A stretch of 26,433 nt of DNA from an uncultured Pseudomonas sp. (GCF_946885955.1 NZ_CAMPHI010000059.1:1-26433), one strand, 5' to 3'; shown: positions 8,249 through 17,880, numbered from the stretch's first letter. The notes: generated by a model from the letters alone, not told the origin. Numbers and translations are program-made.

Positions 8249-8337
8249 TGCCCAGGCTGGCGGTTGATCGCAAGCGGGTTGTGGCCTATGGCTATCTTGG
8301 TTCTACCTTGAGCGGCTGCTTTGCTTGCGCGCGGCTA

Positions 8338-8909
8338 TCAACCGAGCCCGCTGGGCACATCCAGTACGTCCAGATGCAGGCGCGCACTGCTGCTCAGCTT
8401 GCCGTCCTCGCCGCACACCGCCATACCCGAGCGGCCCCGGGCCTTGACCTCGTAGAGCATTTCATCCGCCGCCTTGTACAGGCTGGTGAAATTACTGGCG
8501 TGCTGTGGGTACAGCGCCGCCCCGATGCTGATCGTTACGGTCAGGCGCTTGGCTCCGTACATCACCGGTTTGGCCAGCTCGGCGAGCAGGCGCCCGGCGA
8601 TTTCCCGGGCCTGCCGCTCCGCATCCGCGTCACAAATCACTACGGCGAACTCATCGCCGCCCAGGCGTACGATCACGTCGTCGGTGCGCACAGGCTCGCG
8701 CGAGCGTTGCGCGATAACCTGCAACATCAGGTCGCCAGCCGCATGGCCATGGCGTCGATGGTCAACTGATCGCCGATATCTTCCAGTAGCTCAATCTGTT
8801 CGTTGAGATCTTTGCCGCTGCTCTGTCCATCGAGCTGAATCGGCGTGGCGCCAGCTTGCGTGCCCAGGTTGGTCAGGCACACCAGCAGAAACAGAATCAA
8901 ACACCGCAC
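8338..8909 (-). pseudogene. Remnant third copy of the DISM-GGDEF gene, internally deleted and frameshifted
   Basis: The 5' part (8727-8909, GTG start, GGGGAG site) encodes a signal peptide and the start of the DISM domain, including LNEQIELLED as in copy 2. It then leaves frame and stops at 8727. The 3' part (8338-8727) encodes the second half of a GGDEF domain, from DLMLQVIAQ to LDVLDVPSGL. About 1.3 kb present in the full copies, covering most of DISM, all seven helices, the coiled coil and the first part of GGDEF with its metal aspartates, is missing. The join lies at ATGGCC, a 6-nt word expected at both deletion ends. The frames meet as TGATG, so the 129-residue distal ORF could be re-initiated; it keeps GGDEF and RxxD but cannot be a normal cyclase. 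Confidence 0.85.
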
Positions 8910-8958
8910 TGTTTGCGCTCCCCGTGCCTATGGACCGGTAGGTTATTGTTTCCTGCCA

Positions 8959-8964
8959 GTATAG
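8959..8964 (-). promoter_or_regulatory. Candidate -10 box for GGDEF copy 3 remnant
   Basis: TATACT is read on the minus strand 50 nt upstream of the remnant's GTG start. It resembles the boxes before copies 1 and 2 but lacks the following CA and lies further from the start. The -35 region is not convincing. It suggests the remnant may still be transcribed. Confidence 0.35.
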
Positions 8965-9053
8965 CGATAAGCCATTAGTGGGTTGTGGATATCTCGCCCC
9001 AAGGGAGGGGTATATGGCCGAGTGCTGTAGTCGGATTTGCTCATTTTTTGTGC

Positions 9054-9059
9054 TATATT
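9054..9059 (+). promoter_or_regulatory. Candidate -10 box for ygiQ
   Basis: TATATT is preceded by a TG-containing extended -10 context (TGTGCTATATT) and an upstream T-run, 47 nt before the ygiQ ATG. No good -35 hexamer is visible at 17-nt spacing. The region 8910-9105 is the divergent promoter region between the GGDEF remnant and ygiQ. Confidence 0.45.
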
Positions 9060-9105
9060 TCGCGCCCGCGATTTTTCGTTCCCGTACCCAGCGCCGGTCA
9101 TCCCC

Positions 9106-11442
<2,337 letters not shown>

Positions 11443-11465
11443 TGGGCGGTTGAGCCGGTTGCAGC

Positions 11466-11950
11466 CGTAGCCCGGGTCGAGCGCAGCGACACCCGGGAAA
11501 TGTCCCCGGTATCGCATAGCTCAACCCGGGCTACGTTCGCCTTGTGCCGCTCTGTCGTAGGTTTTCGCAGTCGTAGCCTGGGTCGAGCGCAGCGACACCC
11601 AGGAAATATCCCCGGGTATCGCATGACTCAACCCGGGCTACGTTCGTTTTGTGCCGCTCTGTCGTAGGTTTTCGCAGTCGTAGCCTGGGGCGAGCGTAGC
11701 GACACCCAGGAAATACCCCCGGGTATCGCGCAGCGCAACCCGGGCTACGTTCGCCTTGTGCCGCTCTGTTGCAGGTTTGCGCAGCCGTAGCCTGGGTCGA
11801 GGGTAGCGACACCCGGGAAATGAGCCCCGGGTATCGCGGAGCTCAACCCGGGCTACGTTCGTTTTGTGCCGCTCTGTCGTAGGTTTTTGCGCAGTCGTAG
11901 CCTGGGTCGAGCGTAGCGACACCCGGGAAATGTGCGCCAGGTATCGCATA
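11466..11950. repeat. Tandem array of about 4.5 units of a 107-bp palindromic intergenic repeat
   Basis: Units begin with GTAGCC at 11467, 11573, 11680, 11787 and 11897, giving periods of 106, 107, 107 and 110 bp. The last is cut off after about 54 bp. Each unit is a roughly 70-bp palindromic element plus a 37-bp spacer containing TTGTGCCGCTCTGT. In unit 1 the outer arms CGTAGCCCGGGT and ACCCGGGCTACG match perfectly over 12 bp. A local stem in the left half (CCYGGGT with ACCYGGG) changes in step: C/G in unit 1, T/A in units 2 and 3. The array fills nearly all of the 521 bp between the stops of convergent ygiQ and the Hsp70 gene, and there is no other gene in it. It could act as a bidirectional terminator or topology element. 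The family resembles Pseudomonas intergenic repeats. Confidence 0.92.
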
Positions 11951-11963
11951 CGGGCGATGCTAC

Positions 11964-13229
11964 TCAGCCATAGCGCTTCTGCGCTTCGATGGCCAAGCCG
12001 CTGCCGATGCTGCCGAAGGTGTTGCCTTCCACGTAGCGGGCATTTGGCAGCATCGCCGCGACGCTCTGGCGCAACGCCGGGATGCCGCTGGAACCGCCGG
12101 TGAAGAACACCGTATCGACCTGTTCGACACCCACGCCGGCATCGCCGAGCAACTGGGTGACGCTGGCGCGCACGCGTTCGAGCAACGGCGCGATGGCGCC
12201 CTCGAACAAGTCGCGGGTCAGTTCGGCGACCAGGCCGGGTTCGACCCGGTGCAAATCGATGGGCCGGGCCGCCTGCTCGGTCAGGGCGATTTTGCTGTCT
12301 TCCACCTGCATCGCCAGCCAGTGGCCGTCGCGCCGTTCGATCAGTTTGAACAGGCGGTCGATGCCGGTGGGGTCGACGATGTCGTAGCGCATGCTCTGCA
12401 ACGCCCGCTGCGACTGCGCCGAATAAACCGCGTTGATGGTGTGCCAGGTCGCCAGGTTGAGGTGGGTGCTGGTCGGCATCGGCGCGTCGCTTTTCATTCG
12501 GCTACCGTAGCCGAACAAGGGCATCACGCCGGCCAGCGAGAGCTGCTTGTCGAAGTCCGTACCGCCGATATGCACACCACCGGTGGCGAGGATGTCGTCG
12601 TGGCGGTCGGCGACGGCGCGGCGCTCAGGCGCCAGGCGCACCAGGGAGAAGTCCGAGGTGCCGCCGCCGATGTCGACGATCAGCACCAGCTCTTCGCGCG
12701 CGATGCCCGACTCGTAGTCGAACGCCGCGGCAATCGGTTCGTACTGGAAAGATACGTCCTTGAAGCCGAGCTTATGCGCCACCGCGACCAGGGTGTTCTG
12801 CGCTTCGAGGTCGGCTACCGGATCGTCGTCGACGAAGAACACCGGGCGGCCCAGCACCACTTCCTCGAACGGCCTGCCGGCCACGCCCTCGGCGCGGCTT
12901 TTCAGCTCGCCGATAAAGAAGCCGAGTAGATCCTTGAACGGCAGGGCGCTGCCCAGCACCGTGGTTTCGCTCTTCAGTAGCTTGGAACCGAGCAGGCTCT
13001 TCAGCGAGCGCATCAGCCGCCCCTCGTAACCTTCCAGGTATTCCTGCAGGGCCAGGCGGCCGTACACCGGGCGGCGCTCCTCGAGGTTGAAGAACACCAC
13101 CGAGGGCAAGGTGATCTTGCCGTCTTCCAGTTCGATCAAGGTATCGGCGTCCGGGCGCAGCCAGCCGACGGTGGAGTTGGAGGTGCCGAAGTCGATGCCG
13201 CAGGCGCGGGCGGGAGTGGAAAAAGTCAT
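11964..13229 (-). CDS. yegD: YegD-type Hsp70 family protein (ATPase domain only)
   Basis: A 421-residue actin-fold ATPase of the Hsp70 superfamily. The phosphate-1 motif GIDFGTSNS is at 11-19, phosphate-2 VDIGGGTSDF at 185-194 and the adenosine motif VFFTGGSSGIP at 374-384. The protein ends where the nucleotide-binding domain ends; the substrate-binding domain and EEVD-like tail of DnaK are missing. This matches YegD-type proteins, whose clients and function are not established. There is no dnaJ or grpE beside it. The AGGAA site lies about 11 nt before the ATG. The equivalent P. aeruginosa gene (PA4873, from memory) is annotated as a probable heat-shock protein near the urease cluster. It converges on ygiQ across the repeat array. 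Confidence 0.92.
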   Translation of the reverse strand: MTFSTPARACGIDFGTSNSTVGWLRPDADTLIELEDGKITLPSVVFFNLEERRPVYGRLALQEYLEGYEGRLMRSLKSLLGSKLLKSETTVLGSALPFKDLLGFFIGELKSRAEGVAGRPFEEVVLGRPVFFVDDDPVADLEAQNTLVAVAHKLGFKDVSFQYEPIAAAFDYESGIAREELVLIVDIGGGTSDFSLVRLAPERRAVADRHDDILATGGVHIGGTDFDKQLSLAGVMPLFGYGSRMKSDAPMPTSTHLNLATWHTINAVYSAQSQRALQSMRYDIVDPTGIDRLFKLIERRDGHWLAMQVEDSKIALTEQAARPIDLHRVEPGLVAELTRDLFEGAIAPLLERVRASVTQLLGDAGVGVEQVDTVFFTGGSSGIPALRQSVAAMLPNARYVEGNTFGSIGSGLAIEAQKRYG

Positions 13230-13264
13230 GCGGCGCGCTATTCCTGAACGAGTACCGGGAGAAA

Positions 13265-13317
13265 TTTTTGTAGCGACGGCCCTGGGTTGGCCGCGATGAA
13301 TGACATGGCTACAAAAA
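13265..13317. repeat. Dyad between yqaA-like gene and Hsp70 gene
   Basis: Arms TTTTTGTAGC (13265-13274) and GCTACAAAAA (13308-13317) flank a 33-nt centre that itself contains a CGGCC/GGCCG mini-stem. It sits 36 nt upstream of the Hsp70 start, on the leader side. It could be a leader structure, a binding site, or part of a terminator for the upstream yqaA gene. Neither orientation gives a classic stem plus T-run. Confidence 0.45.
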
Positions 13318-13367
13318 ACGGCCGCGCATTCTATGGGATACGTCGAGGAAATGCTGCGTCGATTGCG

Positions 13368-13820
13368 CTACGGCGCGACGAACGCGCCCCAACCCAGGGT
13401 CAGGGCGGCCAGCACGCAATAACGCGCGGTCTTGGCCAGGCCTACGACCAGCAGAAACACCCACAAGCGCTCGCGCATCACCCCGGCGACCAGGGTCAGC
13501 GGGTCGCCGACTATCGGTAGCCAACTGAGCAGCAGCGTCCAGCGGCCGTAGCGGGAGTACCAGTGTTGCGCCTGCTGCAAGCGCGACTCGCTGACCGGGA
13601 ACCAGCGCTTATGGCGAAAGCGCTCGATCGAGCGGCCGAGCAGCCAGTTGACCAGCGAGCCGAGCACGTTGCCGATGCTGGCCAGCGTCAGCAGCGCCCA
13701 GGGCGCATAGGCGCCGCTGAGCAGCAGCGCCACCAGCACCGATTCCGATTGCAGCGGCAACAGCGTGGCGGCGCCGAACGCGGAAAGGAACAGGCCAAGA
13801 TAGGCCGAAGCCGTCAACAC
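13368..13820 (-). CDS. YqaA family (DedA/VTT-type) inner membrane protein
   Basis: A 150-residue membrane protein with helices at about 3-35, 38-60, 92-112 and 118-145. It carries the short-form DedA features: ATLLPLQSESVLVALLLSG near the N-terminus, GNVLGSLVNWLLGR at about 50-63, and LLLSWLPIVGDPLTLVAG at about 96-113. This closely resembles E. coli YqaA. DedA-superfamily proteins are linked to lipid flipping and membrane homeostasis; the role of the YqaA branch is not known. The start is GTG, 21 nt after the stop of the upstream VC0807-like gene and in the same frame, with only a poorly spaced CGGAA site, so it is probably translationally dependent on that gene. Confidence 0.88.
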   Translation of the reverse strand: MLTASAYLGLFLSAFGAATLLPLQSESVLVALLLSGAYAPWALLTLASIGNVLGSLVNWLLGRSIERFRHKRWFPVSESRLQQAQHWYSRYGRWTLLLSWLPIVGDPLTLVAGVMRERLWVFLLVVGLAKTARYCVLAALTLGWGAFVAP

Positions 13821-13841
13821 TTCCGGGTGGGGCGCAGGCGG

Positions 13842-14561
13842 TTATTCCGGTTCGGCATTGGCCATGACTTCTTCCAGTTTCAGCCCGGTCAGGCCATGGA
13901 TGGTGCGCCACAGGTAGTAGAAGATCGCCATCAGCATGATCATCGAGGGAATCGCGATCATCGGATAGCTGAGCAGGTTCATCTGCCCCAGCTCGGCGTT
14001 GAACGCCTCGCTGCCGGACGGGCTGACCACGATCCATTTGGCCAGCACATAGTTCATCGCCGAGGAGAAGAAGAAGGTGCCGCTTAGCCAATAGGTGGCC
14101 TTGAGCAGGCGCGCCTCGAACTGCGCGGTGTTGCCGCCCTGCTCCAGGCGCTCGTGGATCTTGTCCACATTCAGCACGCTCTTGTTGAACAGCATGGTGC
14201 GGATCAGCGGGTAGCGGGTGCGCGTCGACACCAGCACGGCGATGCCGATCAGTCCCGGAATCAGCGCTTCCTTGATCGCCAGCCACTGGTTATCCAGCTT
14301 CAGCAGGCCGATGCCGCCGGTGAGTATCACGCTGACCAGGCCAAGCAGGGCGATGAAGTTGAATTTGCGGTATCTGATCAGCTCGAACGTCCCCCAGCCC
14401 AGAGGGAAGGCCAATGCCAGCAGCAATGCGCCGTCGGCGCCGAGCCGGGCTTCGCCGCTCAGTTTCATCAGGATCATTGAGGGAATCAGGATGCTGATCA
14501 GTAAATCGACCAGTGGGCGCGGCTTATGGGTAACGGTTGGAGTATGCGTGGTGTCGGTCAT
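13842..14561 (-). CDS. VC0807-like multi-pass membrane protein
   Basis: A 239-residue membrane protein with about six helices: roughly residues 17-35, 45-60, 68-88, 100-118, 158-178 and 203-225. The charged N-terminus MTDTTHTPTVTHKPRPLVDLL and the segments FNFIALLGLVSVILTGGIGLL and FNKSVLNVDKIHERL resemble the VC0807 family, which is sometimes annotated as intracellular septation A-like or as an MFS protein. The function is unknown. An in-frame ATG at 14594 would add 11 residues, but its CAGG is only 2-4 nt away and the extension looks non-coding; neither start has a good ribosome binding site. The gene probably forms a unit with the downstream yqaA-like gene. Confidence 0.75.
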   Translation of the reverse strand: MTDTTHTPTVTHKPRPLVDLLISILIPSMILMKLSGEARLGADGALLLALAFPLGWGTFELIRYRKFNFIALLGLVSVILTGGIGLLKLDNQWLAIKEALIPGLIGIAVLVSTRTRYPLIRTMLFNKSVLNVDKIHERLEQGGNTAQFEARLLKATYWLSGTFFFSSAMNYVLAKWIVVSPSGSEAFNAELGQMNLLSYPMIAIPSMIMLMAIFYYLWRTIHGLTGLKLEEVMANAEPE

Positions 14562-14818
14562 GTCGTTCAAAGCATGGAGAGGAGTGCCGATCATCGCCTG
14601 CCTGGACGCTGGCTACCAGTCCGGCCGTCGCCTGGAGTGTGAAAAAATGTGAGAAATCCGCTCCCGGCCTGTCCTGGCGCGGGCTACTGTTCCCCGCTCA
14701 GGACCTCAGAGTCGTCGGCGCGATGATGCTAAAGTGATACTGCCGGGCTTGTGGTGGCCAAGGACAGGTTGGTGGCGCCTCTGGCGCTGGATACCGAGAC
14801 CAATGTCGGGAGCTTTTT

Positions 14819-15769
14819 ATGAGCACTCGTAACCGTCTGTGGCCGACTCTGTCGGGGCTGATCTTGCTTGTCAGTCTCTGCCCTCTGGCCTGGGGCGCGG
14901 ACTGTATCGGCATGGTGCCGTCAGGTAGCACGGCGTTTTGGCGGCAAGTCGAGGCAGGAGCGGGCCAGGCGGCGCTCGATCTGGGCGTCGCGCTCTATTA
15001 CCGCGGGCCGAGCCGCGAGGGCGATGTAGCCGCGCAGTTGCAGGTCATCGAACGGGTCCTTGCGCAAGGCTGCAAGACCCTGGTCATCGCCCCGGGTGGC
15101 GTGGAAATCGGTCAGCGCATCGATGAGCTGGCCGCAGCCGGTATACCGACCCTCTATATCGATCGGGACTTGAACGGCACTGCGGCGCTCGGTTTGGTAT
15201 CCACCGACAATTTTTCGGCCGGCCTGCAGGCCGGTGAATATATGGCCGAGCTCCTCGGGGGACAGGGGCGGGTGGCGGTGTTGCGCTTGCGACGTGGCCT
15301 GCATTCGACCAGCGAGCGCGAACGCGGCTTTATCCAGGGCGCCGAGGCCGGCGGTTTGCAGGTGACGATCGACGCCTATGTCGGCGACGATCGGCAACTG
15401 GCCATGCTGACGCTGAGCAATCGGCTCGACAGCTTCGATGGGCTGTTCACGCCCAACAGCACCAGCTCACGGGCAGCGTTGGCCGCCATGCGCACGCTGC
15501 ATAAGGCCGGCCAGCGGGTGCATATCGGCTTCGACGGCGACGAGGTGTTGCTCGAAGCGCTGCGCCTGGGCGATATCAATGCCCTGTTTGTCCAGCAACC
15601 ACGGGCCATCGGCTATGAGGTGGTCAAGCAGGCGCATCAGGTCCGGCAGGCCATTGATGCGGGGCTTACCCCGGAGCAGGTGCGTGTGGCAATGAACGTC
15701 CGCCTGATCACTCGTGCCAACATGGCCGAGTTGTATGAGCAGCTGCGCGACATGCCGTCGAGGCCATAG
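14819..15769 (+). CDS. Periplasmic sugar-type ABC substrate-binding protein (Peripla_BP_4 fold), orphan
   Basis: A 316-residue protein with a Sec signal peptide about 1-26 (cleavage near AWGA/DCIG). The type I periplasmic binding fold of the RbsB/LacI-core family follows: the first lobe contains GMVPSGSTAFWRQVEAGAGQAA at about 31-52 and IAPGGVEIGQRIDELAAAGIPTLYIDRDL at about 90-118. Then come VSTDNFSAGLQAGEYMAELLGG and the late IGFDGDEVLLEAL and VQQPRAIGYEVV elements. Ligands for this fold are sugars, autoinducer-2 or, in TorT-like members, sensor partners. No permease or ATPase gene is adjacent, so it may feed a distant transporter or a sensor. The ATG has GGGAG at good spacing. There is no strong promoter upstream; TGATACT near 14735 is a possible -10 element. 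Confidence 0.85.
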   Translation: MSTRNRLWPTLSGLILLVSLCPLAWGADCIGMVPSGSTAFWRQVEAGAGQAALDLGVALYYRGPSREGDVAAQLQVIERVLAQGCKTLVIAPGGVEIGQRIDELAAAGIPTLYIDRDLNGTAALGLVSTDNFSAGLQAGEYMAELLGGQGRVAVLRLRRGLHSTSERERGFIQGAEAGGLQVTIDAYVGDDRQLAMLTLSNRLDSFDGLFTPNSTSSRAALAAMRTLHKAGQRVHIGFDGDEVLLEALRLGDINALFVQQPRAIGYEVVKQAHQVRQAIDAGLTPEQVRVAMNVRLITRANMAELYEQLRDMPSRP

Positions 15770-15809
15770 GCCCTGGCAGGGCGGCGGTAACTCGCCAGAT
15801 CGGTGGGTT

Positions 15810-15829
15810 ATTGGCGGGTTTCCGCCAAT
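15810..15829 (+). promoter_or_regulatory. Hairpin between binding-protein gene and oxaloacetate decarboxylase gene
   Basis: The arms ATTGGCGG (15810-15817) and CCGCCAAT (15822-15829) pair perfectly over 8 bp with a GTTT tetraloop, 40 nt after the stop of the binding-protein gene. The 3' side continues GCGGCGGCC rather than T, so as a terminator it would be incomplete. It may stabilise the upstream message's 3' end. The rest of the 199-bp gap shows nothing clear. Confidence 0.5.
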
Positions 15830-15968
15830 GCGGCGGCCTCAGGGCGGGCGCCGACAGGCCGGGTGGTTGGTGGGGTGCTTTGGCGGGATAATTGCACCTC
15901 GTCGAAACCAGCTGCACGCTAATCTCTAGTAGGTCAGCCCTGGCTAATTCATCGCTGTGGAACCTCCC

Positions 15969-16841
15969 ATGTCAACCATGCAACGAGCCTCCCATCACGA
16001 ACTGCGCAACGCCTTCCGGGCGCTGCTCACCTCTACTTGCTGTTATCACACCGCGTCGGTATTCGACCCGATGTCGGCGCGCATCGCCGCCGACCTCGGC
16101 TTCGAGGTCGGCATTCTCGGCGGCTCGGTCGCCTCGTTGCAGGTATTGGCAGCGCCGGACTTCGCCCTGATTACCCTCAGCGAATTCGTTGAGCAGGCCA
16201 CCCGCATCGGTCGCGTCGCGCGTCTGCCGGTGATCGCCGATGCCGATCATGGCTACGGCAACGCGCTCAATGTGATGCGCACGGTGGTCGAGCTGGAGCG
16301 CGCCGGCATCGCCGCGCTGACCATCGAGGACACCCTGCTGCCGGCGCAGTTCGGCCGCAAGTCGACCGACCTGATCAGTATCGAGGAGGGCGTCGGCAAG
16401 ATTCGCGCAGCCCTGGAGGCGCGAGTCGACCCCGACCTGGTGATCATTGCCCGCACACACGCCGGGGTGCTGGCGGTGGACGAGGTAATACGCCGCACCC
16501 GGGCTTACCAGGCCGCCGGTGCGGACGCGATCTGCCTGGTGGGTGTGGAAGACTTCGCCCATCTGGAGCGGATCGCCGAGCACCTGAACGTGCCACTGAT
16601 GCTGGTCACCTACGGCAACCCGCAGCTGCGTGACAACGAGCGTCTGGCTGCACTCGGCGTGCGCATCGTGGTCAACGGTCACGGCGCCTATTTCGCCGCG
16701 ATCAAGGCCACCTACGACTGTCTGCGCGAGCAGCGCGGTGGCGGCGCCTCGGCGCTGACCGCCTCCGAGCTGGCGCACAAATACACGCTACCCGAGGACT
16801 ATATCGTCTGGGCCAAGGCCTTTATGGACGTTCAGGAGTAA
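15969..16841 (+). CDS. Oxaloacetate decarboxylase (PA4872-type, PEP mutase/isocitrate lyase superfamily)
   Basis: A 290-residue cytosolic, Mg-dependent enzyme matching P. aeruginosa PA4872, which is known to decarboxylate oxaloacetate to pyruvate and CO2. The superfamily barrel is clear: [21 protein letters not shown] at 26-46, the [10 protein letters not shown] loop, the metal-binding [10 protein letters not shown] at 90-99 (D91 corresponds to D88 of PA4872), a substrate arginine in IIARTHAG (R162) and the NGH histidine H238 (H235 of PA4872). All known key residues are kept. Start choice is uncertain: GTG 15957, ATG 15969 and ATG 15978 are in frame, none with a good ribosome binding site, and PA4872 begins at the equivalent of 15978. 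It lies 58 nt before the GspF-like gene. Confidence 0.92.
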   Translation: MSTMQRASHHELRNAFRALLTSTCCYHTASVFDPMSARIAADLGFEVGILGGSVASLQVLAAPDFALITLSEFVEQATRIGRVARLPVIADADHGYGNALNVMRTVVELERAGIAALTIEDTLLPAQFGRKSTDLISIEEGVGKIRAALEARVDPDLVIIARTHAGVLAVDEVIRRTRAYQAAGADAICLVGVEDFAHLERIAEHLNVPLMLVTYGNPQLRDNERLAALGVRIVVNGHGAYFAAIKATYDCLREQRGGGASALTASELAHKYTLPEDYIVWAKAFMDVQE

Positions 16842-16899
16842 CGCCTAGCTGCGAATCCGGCTACTGTGTCGGCGTGTTCACTCCTGCCAGAGCCGCGCC

Positions 16900-17880
16900 A
16901 TGTCAAACGCCATTCGGGCCTCCCTGAGTCTGCAAACACGCGCCCAGTTGTTCAGTCACCTGGGTGCGATGGAGCGGGCCGGGGTACCGGCCGAGCGGGC
17001 CCTGGCCAGCCTGGCCCTGCCGGCAGACGCGGATGACGCCTTGCGGCGCTTTCGCGAGCAGTTGGCCAAGGGCGGCGATATCGCCGCCGCCGGCCTGCGT
17101 AGTGGTCTGCTCAATCCACTGGACAGCAGCCTGGTCAGCGCCGCCCAGGCCAGTGGCAGTCTTGCGGCTATCTACCTGCGTCTGGCCGAGCGCTATGGGC
17201 ACAAGGCGCAGCAGGCTGCGGCACTCAAGTCGCGCTTGTTGATGCCGGTTGCGGTACTGATCCTGGCGTTATTCATTCAGCCGCTACCTGCACTGGTGGC
17301 GGGGCGGTTGAGTATCGGCGGTTATCTCTGGGTGGGGCTATGGCCCTTGCTGTTACTGGTCGGGGTCTATTGGGGTGGGCGGCAACTGCTCCGGCGACAG
17401 CAGACCAGCGGCGTGGATGGCCTGCTGTCGCGCTTGCCGCTGGTCGGCAGCAGCTATGCGCGCAGCAACCTCAGGGACTTTGTCGAAAGCCTCGGCTTGA
17501 TGCTCGAAGCCGGGATGGCGATGCTCGACGCCTTGCCCAAAGCCTGTGCGACGCTGGGCGATGCGCGGTTGCGGCGCCAGTTCAGCGGGTTGCCCGAGGC
17601 GATCCGCCAGGGCCACAGCCTGGCAACCGCAATGACACCGCTGACCTTTCCCGGTCGGGCGATGCTGCTCGGTATGGTCCGTACGGGCGAAGCCAGTGGC
17701 AGCCTACCGGCCAGCCTGCTGCGCTACGCAGACCTGGAAAGCCGCCAGCTCGACAGCCTGCGCGAGCAGTGGGCGATCTGGTTGCCGCGGCTGTTCTACG
17801 CCGGGGTCATGCTGTGGATGGCGTACGGGATGATCAGTGGGGGCGGTTTTGCACCACAGCTGCCGGCCGATCTGCGATAG
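16900..17880 (+). CDS. Orphan type II secretion system F-domain (GspF/PilC-like) membrane protein
   Basis: A 326-residue protein with two T2SF repeats, about 13-135 and 188-312, each ending in membrane helices (about 115-135, 143-160 and 293-313). Repeat hallmarks are seen twice: SAAQASGSLAAIYLRLAERY at 80-99 and GMVRTGEASGSLPASLLRYA at 258-277. GspF/PilC proteins are the inner-membrane platform of type II secretion and type IV pilus machines and work with a GspE/PilB ATPase. Here there is no ATPase, pseudopilin, secretin or GspL/M gene nearby, and the protein is shorter than the usual roughly 400 residues. P. aeruginosa has a counterpart at the same place beside the decarboxylase gene (PA4871, from memory), so it is conserved rather than debris. 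Its partner is unknown. Confidence 0.85.
   Translation: MSNAIRASLSLQTRAQLFSHLGAMERAGVPAERALASLALPADADDALRRFREQLAKGGDIAAAGLRSGLLNPLDSSLVSAAQASGSLAAIYLRLAERYGHKAQQAAALKSRLLMPVAVLILALFIQPLPALVAGRLSIGGYLWVGLWPLLLLVGVYWGGRQLLRRQQTSGVDGLLSRLPLVGSSYARSNLRDFVESLGLMLEAGMAMLDALPKACATLGDARLRRQFSGLPEAIRQGHSLATAMTPLTFPGRAMLLGMVRTGEASGSLPASLLRYADLESRQLDSLREQWAIWLPRLFYAGVMLWMAYGMISGGGFAPQLPADLR

Noticed and set aside
11531..11949. Short minus-strand ORFs in the 107-bp repeat array, with repeating peptides such as ERHKTNVARVE
   Set aside because: They arise only because the repeat keeps its phase; there is no ribosome binding site and no protein similarity.
11466..11950. CRISPR array
   Set aside because: The units are palindromic over 70 bp, the spacers are near-identical rather than unique, the period is 107 bp and there are no cas genes.
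12249..12929. A 226-codon plus-strand frame opposite the Hsp70 gene
   Set aside because: The Hsp70 motifs on the minus strand are decisive; the plus frame has no recognisable features.
16900..17880. Truncated or broken gspF pseudogene
   Set aside because: Both T2SF repeats and all membrane helices are intact, the frame is open throughout, and a counterpart exists in the same place in P. aeruginosa (from memory).
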